DNA from: Halomonas maura
GTDB taxonomy: Bacteria > Pseudomonadota > Gammaproteobacteria > Pseudomonadales > Halomonadaceae
Assembly (NCBI RefSeq): GCF_030409305.1
Contig: NZ_JAUFPQ010000008.1
Coordinates: forward strand, 57,305-104,989
Direction of reading: 5' to 3'
DNA length: 47,685 bases
Shown here: positions 43,729 to 47,685 of the stretch, in pieces
Layout: every line of letters starts with the position of its first letter
How positions within the stretch are numbered: the stretch's first letter is position 1
Notes under the pieces: model-generated
Seen by the model: the letters and a program-made list of their open reading frames with translations, nothing else
Told to the model about the DNA's origin: nothing
The model's database searches: none
Program-made: the position numbers and the translations under genes

Positions 43729-44871
43729 ATGACCGCACAAGAATGGCTGTACCAGCTGCTCGATATCATGATCGAGAAGGATGCCTCGGACCTGCTGATC
43801 TCCGTGGCGGCACCGCCGACCTTGAAGATGGCCGGCAAGCTGACGCCCATGGGCGACCAGGGGCTGAGCAACGACCAGGTCCACGAACTGGTGACGGCCT
43901 CGATGCCGGAGGTGCCCCGCCAGCGCTTCCTCGACGAGCACGAGGCCAACTTCGCGCTCAGCCTGGAGGGCCGGGGGCGCTTCCGGGTCAGCGCCTTCCA
44001 GCAGCGCAACCAGCCGGCCATGGTGATTCGCCGTATCGCCTTCGAGATTCCGCACCTGGAGGAGTTGTCGCTGCCCACGGTGCTCGGTGAGCTGGCCAAC
44101 CACAAGCGCGGCCTGGTGTTCGTGGTCGGGGGCACCGGCACCGGCAAGTCGACCACCCTGGCCTCGATGATCCAGCAGCGCAACGAGACCATCGGTGGCC
44201 ACATCATCAGCGTCGAGGATCCCATCGAGTATGTGCATCCTCATCGCCGCGCGATCATCAACCAGCGCGAGGTGGGCATCGACACCGAGTCCTATGAGGT
44301 GGCGCTGAAGAACACCCTGCGTCAGGCCCCGGACGTGATCCTGATCGGCGAGATCCGCACCCGGGAGACCATGGAGCACGCCCTGACCTTCGCCGAGACC
44401 GGGCACCTCTGCCTGGCGACCCTGCATGCCAACAACGCCAACCAGGCACTCGACCGGATCATCCACTTCTTCCCCCACGAGCGGCACGAGCAGGTCTGGC
44501 TCGACCTGTCGCTGAACCTGCGCGCGATCGTCGCCCAGCAGCTGCTGCCCACGGTGGACGGCGGGCGCTGCCCGGCCATCGAGATCATGCTCAACTCGCC
44601 GCTGATCGGCGACCTGATCCGCAAGGCCGAGGTGTCCGAGGTCAAGAACATCATGGCCCGGTCCCGGGAGCAGGGCATGCAGACCTTCGACCAGGCGCTC
44701 TATGACCACTTCAAGGAGGGACGCATCTCCGAGGAGGTGGCACTGGTCCACGCCGATTCGGCCAACGACCTGCGCATGATGATCAAGTACGGCGACGAGC
44801 GGGGCGAGGGGCTGGCCGAGGCCAAGCAGGCGGCCAGCCATCTGTCGCTGCGTGGCGAGGACGACTACTAG
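43729..44871 (+). CDS. pilU: PilT-like retraction ATPase PilU
   Basis: PilU is the PilT paralogue that works with PilT in pilus retraction in several bacteria. The 380-aa protein has KDASDLLISVAAPPTLK, Walker A GGTGTGKSTTLASMI, EDPIEYVHPH, IGEIRTRETMEHALTFAETGHL, LATLHANNANQALDRI, and a longer C-terminal tail than PilT. AAGGAGT lies 6 nt before the ATG. Same transcript as pilT; its stop faces the end of anmK with only 22 nt between, with no strong hairpin, so the two messages may overlap. Confidence 0.97.
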   Translation: MTAQEWLYQLLDIMIEKDASDLLISVAAPPTLKMAGKLTPMGDQGLSNDQVHELVTASMPEVPRQRFLDEHEANFALSLEGRGRFRVSAFQQRNQPAMVIRRIAFEIPHLEELSLPTVLGELANHKRGLVFVVGGTGTGKSTTLASMIQQRNETIGGHIISVEDPIEYVHPHRRAIINQREVGIDTESYEVALKNTLRQAPDVILIGEIRTRETMEHALTFAETGHLCLATLHANNANQALDRIIHFFPHERHEQVWLDLSLNLRAIVAQQLLPTVDGGRCPAIEIMLNSPLIGDLIRKAEVSEVKNIMARSREQGMQTFDQALYDHFKEGRISEEVALVHADSANDLRMMIKYGDERGEGLAEAKQAASHLSLRGEDDY

Positions 44872-44893
44872 GGCGAGGCATTCCAGTGGCCGC

Positions 44894-46024
44894 TCAGGGG
44901 GCGTAGACGCCCCCCAGCACGCGTGGCCCGGCGGCGCCGGTGACCGAGGGCAGGTTGCCCGGCAGGCCCTCGAGGCGGCGCCAGGCCAGCCAGGCGAAGG
45001 CCGCGGCCTCCAGCCAGTCGGCGGGCCAGCCCAGGTCGCGACTGTCCTCCAGCGGCGTCTCGGGCAGCCGGCGCGCCAGGCGCGACAGCAGATCGGGGTT
45101 GTGGGCCCCGCCGCCGCAGGGGATCAGGCGGCCGGCCGGGGGGGCCGCCAGCGCTTCCCGCGCCATCTCGATGCCCAGGGCGACGCTCGCGGCGGTCAGC
45201 TCGGCGAGCGTCGCCTGGACATCCGCCGGCGCCTCCCCGCCCGATAGCCGCGAGGTCAGCCAGTCCAGATGGAACACCTCCCGCCCGGTGCTGCGCGGCG
45301 GCGGGCGGTGGAAGAAGGGCTCGTCGAGCAGGCGCTCGAGCAGCGCCTCGTCGACCCGGCCCGAGGCCGCCCAGGCGCCGTCCACATCGAAGCGTCCGCC
45401 CCGATGGCGCGCATGCCAGGCGTCCAGCAGGGCGTTGGCCGGCCCGGTGTCGAAGCCCAGGGGTGGACGCTCGTCACCGGCCGGGGGCAGCAGGGTCAGG
45501 TTGGCGAAGCCGCCCAGGTTGAGCACCAGCCGCCACTCCTCGACGGAGCGGAACAGCGCTTCATGGAAGGCCGGTGCCAGGGGCGCGGCCTGCCCGCCCG
45601 CGGCCAGGTCGCGGCGCCGGAAGTCGGCGACCACCCGGCAGCCGGTGAGTTCGGCGAGAAGGCTGGGGTTGTCGAGCTGCAGGGTATAGGCCGGCCCCTC
45701 GCCATGGCCCCAGGGGGCATGCTCGATGGTCTGGCCATGGCTGCCGATGGCGGCGATTCCCGAGGCCGCGGTGCCGCTGGCGGCCAGCAGGCCCGCCACC
45801 GTCTCGGCCTGGAGCGCGCAGAAGGCCTGCTCGGCGGCGGCGAGCTCCGCGAAGCTCACCCGCTCGGCATGGCACAGCCGCCACAGGGCGTCGCGCAGGG
45901 TGGCCGGCATCGCCGCGCCATGGGTGGCCACCAGGCGTGGCGGGGTGTCTGCGGCGATGTCGACCAGGGCGGCATCGATGCCATCCAGGCTGGTGCCGGA
46001 CATCAGGCCGATGAACAGGGGCAT
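44894..46024 (-). CDS. anmK: anhydro-N-acetylmuramic acid kinase AnmK
   Basis: AnmK opens and phosphorylates 1,6-anhydro-MurNAc from cell-wall turnover to MurNAc-6-phosphate, returning murein sugars to metabolism. The 376-aa ASKHA-fold protein has [18 protein letters not shown] at its start, [54 protein letters not shown] and [11 protein letters not shown] 46024 gives the usual start; the earlier in-frame ATG at 46111 adds non-conserved residues. It is divergent from tyrS. In P. aeruginosa a peptidase gene lies between anmK and tyrS (from memory); here it is missing from this spot. Confidence 0.95.
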   Translation of the reverse strand: MPLFIGLMSGTSLDGIDAALVDIAADTPPRLVATHGAAMPATLRDALWRLCHAERVSFAELAAAEQAFCALQAETVAGLLAASGTAASGIAAIGSHGQTIEHAPWGHGEGPAYTLQLDNPSLLAELTGCRVVADFRRRDLAAGGQAAPLAPAFHEALFRSVEEWRLVLNLGGFANLTLLPPAGDERPPLGFDTGPANALLDAWHARHRGGRFDVDGAWAASGRVDEALLERLLDEPFFHRPPPRSTGREVFHLDWLTSRLSGGEAPADVQATLAELTAASVALGIEMAREALAAPPAGRLIPCGGGAHNPDLLSRLARRLPETPLEDSRDLGWPADWLEAAAFAWLAWRRLEGLPGNLPSVTGAAGPRVLGGVYAP

Positions 46025-46140
46025 GGGGGGCTCCCGGGAAGGGCTCAACCGTCGATGGCTGGCATGATAACATCTCTCACCATTGCCATAGTCTATCGCC
46101 GCCCCGAACACGGGCCGCCCTGTCGAGTGGAGAGGAGAGC

Positions 46141-47340
46141 ATGTCCGATGTCGCCGACGCGCTAGCGTTGCTCAAGCGTGGTACCCACGAGATCCTGCTC
46201 GAGGACGAGCTGGAGAAGAAGCTGGCCTCCGGCCGCAAGCTGCGCATCAAGGCGGGCTTCGACCCCACCGCCCCCGACCTGCACCTCGGGCACAGCGTGC
46301 TGCTCACCAAGATGCGCCAGTTCCAGGATCTCGGCCATGAGGTGATCTTCCTGATCGGCGACTTCACCGGGCGCATCGGGGACCCCACCGGCAAGAACGT
46401 CACCCGCAAGCCGCTCACCGAGGCGGAGGTCAAGGCCAATGCCGAGACCTACAAGGAGCAGGTGTTCAAGATCCTCGATCGCGACAAGACCGAGGTGCGC
46501 TTCAACGCCGAGTGGTTCGCCTCGATGAGCGCCGCCGACATGATCGAGCTGGCCGGCCAGAGCACCGTCGCCCGCATGCTGGAGCGCGACGACTTCGAGA
46601 AGCGCTACAGGTCCGGGCAGTCCATCTCCCTCCACGAGTTCCTCTACCCGCTGGTCCAGGGCTACGACTCCGTGGCGCTGGAGGCCGACGTCGAGCTGGG
46701 CGGCACCGACCAGAAGTTCAACCTGCTGATGGGCCGCGAGATCCAGAAGCACTTCGGTCAGGAGTCCCAGGTGGTCATCACCATGCCGCTGCTCGAGGGC
46801 CTCGATGGCGTGCAGAAGATGTCCAAGTCGCTGGGCAACTATGTGGGTGTCGACGAGGCGCCGGGCGCCATGTTCAACAAGCTGGTGTCCATGCCCGACA
46901 GCCTGATGTGGCGCTACTTTGAACTGCTCTCGCTGAAGAGCAATGAGGAGATCGATGCCCTGAAGCGCGACGTCGAGGGCGGCGCCAATCCCCGCGACAT
47001 CAAGATGGAACTCGCCCGCGAGCTGATCGGCCGCTATCACGGCGAGGAGGCGGCGGCGAATGCCCATCGCAGCGCCGGCAACCAGCTGGCCGAGGGCGAA
47101 CTGCCGGAAGACCTGCCGGAGGTGGAAGTCGACTTCGAGGGCAGTGCCCAGGCGCCCATCGCCGCGGTGCTCAACCGGGCCGGGCTGACCAAGAACAGTG
47201 CCCAGGCCAAGGACATGCTCGGCAACGGTCGGGTCAAGGTCGATGGCCAGGTGGTGGCCCGGGACCACATGCTCGACGGCGGGCGGTGCTATGTCATCCA
47301 GGCCGGCAAGAAGCGCTATGCCCGGGTGACGATCGCCTGA
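46141..47340 (+). CDS. tyrS: tyrosyl-tRNA synthetase
   Basis: Charges tRNA-Tyr with tyrosine. The 399-aa class I synthetase has the HIGH-type [24 protein letters not shown], the catalytic core [14 protein letters not shown], the KMSKS loop in [14 protein letters not shown], and a C-terminal S4 RNA-binding domain (about 335-395, [18 protein letters not shown]). The sequence resembles the TyrZ type of Pseudomonas and Haemophilus rather than E. coli TyrS. GAGAGGAGAG precedes the ATG. As in P. aeruginosa, the next gene appears to be an rRNA operon, after a hairpin at 47361. Confidence 0.97.
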   Translation: MSDVADALALLKRGTHEILLEDELEKKLASGRKLRIKAGFDPTAPDLHLGHSVLLTKMRQFQDLGHEVIFLIGDFTGRIGDPTGKNVTRKPLTEAEVKANAETYKEQVFKILDRDKTEVRFNAEWFASMSAADMIELAGQSTVARMLERDDFEKRYRSGQSISLHEFLYPLVQGYDSVALEADVELGGTDQKFNLLMGREIQKHFGQESQVVITMPLLEGLDGVQKMSKSLGNYVGVDEAPGAMFNKLVSMPDSLMWRYFELLSLKSNEEIDALKRDVEGGANPRDIKMELARELIGRYHGEEAAANAHRSAGNQLAEGELPEDLPEVEVDFEGSAQAPIAAVLNRAGLTKNSAQAKDMLGNGRVKVDGQVVARDHMLDGGRCYVIQAGKKRYARVTIA

Positions 47341-47360
47341 CATTGCCGCTGCCGATGTCG

Positions 47361-47387
47361 CGAACGCCCGCCCCGTGCGGGCGTTCG
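47361..47387 (+). terminator. hairpin terminator after tyrS
   Basis: CGAACGCCCGC (47361-47371) pairs with GCGGGCGTTCG (47377-47387), an 11-bp stem with CCCGT loop and modest TGTCT downstream. Confidence 0.7.
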
Positions 47388-47409
47388 TGTCTGTGGCGGC
47401 AGCGACCAC

Positions 47410-47449
47410 ATATCCACAGCGGGTACTGGTCGAAACCGGCTGTGGATAG
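47410..47449. promoter_or_regulatory. inverted pair of DnaA-box-like sites
   Basis: ATATCCACA (47410-47418) and TGTGGATAG (47441-47449) each differ by one base from the DnaA box TTATCCACA or its complement, and face each other. TATCCACAG (47411-47419) and CTGTGGATA (47440-47448) form a perfect 9-bp inverted repeat. They lie upstream of the rRNA-type promoters. Confidence 0.45.
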
Positions 47450-47522
47450 TCTGGCGGGCGGGGTGAGTGTCATCGTGGCGTCATGGTGCCGTCACGCCCC
47501 TGAAACTTTTTCCCCGCAGGGC

Positions 47523-47551
47523 TTGCGTCACCCCCGGAGAAGCCGTAAAGT
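47523..47551 (+). promoter_or_regulatory. upstream rRNA-type sigma-70 promoter
   Basis: TTGCGT (47523-47528), 17-bp spacer, TAAAGT (47546-47551), with the A/T-rich AAACTTTTT about 20 bp upstream as a possible UP element. Confidence 0.5.
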
Positions 47552-47640
47552 ACGCATCCGCTGCCGGCGACGGGCAACGTTGCAGGCGGTGATGAGTGGC
47601 AGAAGTGCTTGTTTCTTCAAGGGTTTTTGAAAAGACCCGG

Positions 47641-47668
47641 TTGACAGGCTCGCCGGAAACGGTAGAAT
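47641..47668 (+). promoter_or_regulatory. probable rRNA operon promoter
   Basis: Perfect TTGACA (47641-47646), a 16-bp spacer and TAGAAT (47663-47668), followed by a GC-rich discriminator and preceded by an A/T-rich stretch (47603-47635) like an UP element. Position after tyrS and tandem promoters suggest a 16S-23S-5S operon just outside the window, which is not seen. Confidence 0.75.
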
Positions 47669-47685
47669 GCTCGCCACTCGCTACG

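Overview
This 47.7 kb window is high-GC, gene-dense chromosomal DNA of a gammaproteobacterium. Gene content and order resemble Halomonas-type bacteria (Halomonadaceae), with strong local synteny to Pseudomonas. That assignment comes from gene order and protein similarity recalled from memory, not from a search. I see no prophage, IS transposase gene, CRISPR array or plasmid gene. Nearly all genes are core housekeeping genes, and the unusual content lies in the intergenic DNA.

Layout. Bases 1-115 hold the start of a leftward P-loop protein. Bases 248-6269 carry dapB, then carA-carB-greA; carA is preceded by an attenuator-like leader. yhbY and rlmE diverge at about 6.8 kb. From 6.9 to 22.4 kb runs the classical block rlmE-ftsH-folP-glmM-tpiA-secG-tRNA(Leu)-tRNA(fMet)-rimP-nusA-infB-rbfA-truB-rpsO-pnp, which joins folate and cell-wall precursor synthesis, protein export, transcription/translation factors and RNA decay. 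An MFS exporter and a leftward acetyl-CoA acetyltransferase follow. Next comes a long leftward block: panB-panC, pcnB-folK, the CbrA/CbrB two-component system, a small membrane protein, gluQ and dksA. Rightward aminotransferase-sfsA lie at 36.2-38.1 kb. The leftward yggS-proC-yggT-metX-metW-DUF4426 cluster diverges from rightward pilT-pilU. anmK and tyrS diverge, and the window ends in the promoter region of what is probably an rRNA operon.

Main discovery. The 860-nt gap between cbrB and pcnB encodes a CrcZ-like Hfq-sequestering small RNA on the minus strand (about 29412-28905). It has a sigma-54 promoter (GG-N10-GC), TGTTAC/GTAACA half-sites upstream, seven AAC-repeat (catabolite activity) motifs, five of them in loops of perfect inverted repeats, and a strong terminator. 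With cbrA/cbrB next to it, this would form a complete carbon-catabolite-relief module: CbrA senses, CbrB with sigma-54 activates crcZ, and crcZ titrates Hfq.

Other regulatory structures: a 271-bp element with 25-bp imperfect terminal inverted repeats and two nested hairpins in front of cbrA; a carA attenuator with a mutually exclusive antiterminator and a spanning leader ORF; an rpsO leader pseudoknot; a perfect operator-like palindrome at the thiolase promoter; an initiator tRNA with a U1:U72 mismatch; and paired DnaA-box-like sites upstream of the terminal rRNA-type promoters.
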